From the IMG/VR virus record IMGVR_UViG_3300042154_001357, positions 1-22,120 of that record: 22,120 bases of DNA. One strand, written 5' to 3'. This DNA is from a virus. Below are positions 22,104 to 22,120 of this stretch, in pieces; the first letter of the stretch is position 1; every line of letters starts with the position of its first letter. A program made the position numbers and the translations under genes. The notes under the pieces are model-generated. The model had not been told where the DNA came from and made no database searches. It saw only the letters and a list, made by a program, of their open reading frames with translations.

Positions 22104-22120
22104 TTATTCCTGTTTTATGA

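Noticed and set aside
1-22120. CRISPR arrays, tRNA genes, insertion sequences, integrase or attachment sites
   Set aside because: No regularly spaced repeats, cloverleaf-like sequence, transposase, integrase or paired att-like repeat was found on reading either strand.
1-22120. Stop-codon recoding as in some Bacteroidota phages
   Set aside because: TAA and TAG both end frames where tight gene spacing predicts, for example TAG in the chaperone genes, and no essential gene is interrupted by an in-frame stop.

Overview
The window is part of an AT-rich (by eye about 30% GC) tailed-phage or prophage genome. It carries almost the entire structural operon of a contractile-tailed (myovirus-like) virus. 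The host is most likely a member of Bacteroidota, probably a flavobacterium-like lineage. Evidence for this: start codons are preceded by A/T-rich stretches rather than a Shine-Dalgarno sequence; two promoter-like sites match the Bacteroidota form TTTG/TTG-N20/21-TAnnTTTG; and the portal, connector, DUF6046-like, sheath and fibre proteins resemble forms I know from Bacteroidota phages. No integrase, replication gene, tRNA, CRISPR array or host gene is visible, so prophage versus free phage cannot be decided.

Nearly everything is on the minus strand and reads from right to left. Right edge (22103-21224): four small overlapping genes of unknown function. Head and neck (21221-17069): terminase large subunit, a neck connector with three inserted carbohydrate-binding-like repeats, a Mu gp29-like portal, and a ferritin-like protein. 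Then (17037-13313): a small unknown protein, the tail-completion protein (P2 gpS/Mu gpG family), the tail terminator, a baseplate J-like wedge, a second baseplate protein with one more carbohydrate-binding-like module, and a fibre/adaptor protein. A strong two-way terminator closes this block.

Between the two minus-strand blocks sits a small plus-strand cassette (12842-13316). It has its own promoter, a ribbon-helix-helix-like DNA-binding protein, a small Cys/His-rich (zinc-knuckle-like) ORF and the shared terminator. It looks like a regulator, or a moron, placed inside the late region.

The second minus-strand block (12799-1) runs in this order: ClpP-type head maturation protease fused to a scaffold, major capsid protein, small beta-rich head protein, 58-residue protein, hairpin terminator, tail sheath, tail tube, tail assembly chaperone with a -1 frameshift extension, tape measure, DUF6046-like protein, baseplate hub (gpD-like), spike (gpV-like), gp25-like sheath initiator, double LysM-like baseplate protein, long receptor-binding fibre, a 60-residue protein and a second fibre cut by the window edge.

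The most unusual points are the carbohydrate-binding-like modules inserted in the neck connector and repeated in a baseplate protein, the ferritin-like gene with a partly lost di-iron site between portal and tail-completion genes, the tail-chaperone frameshift site, the placement of the baseplate J gene with the head genes, and the plus-strand regulatory cassette.
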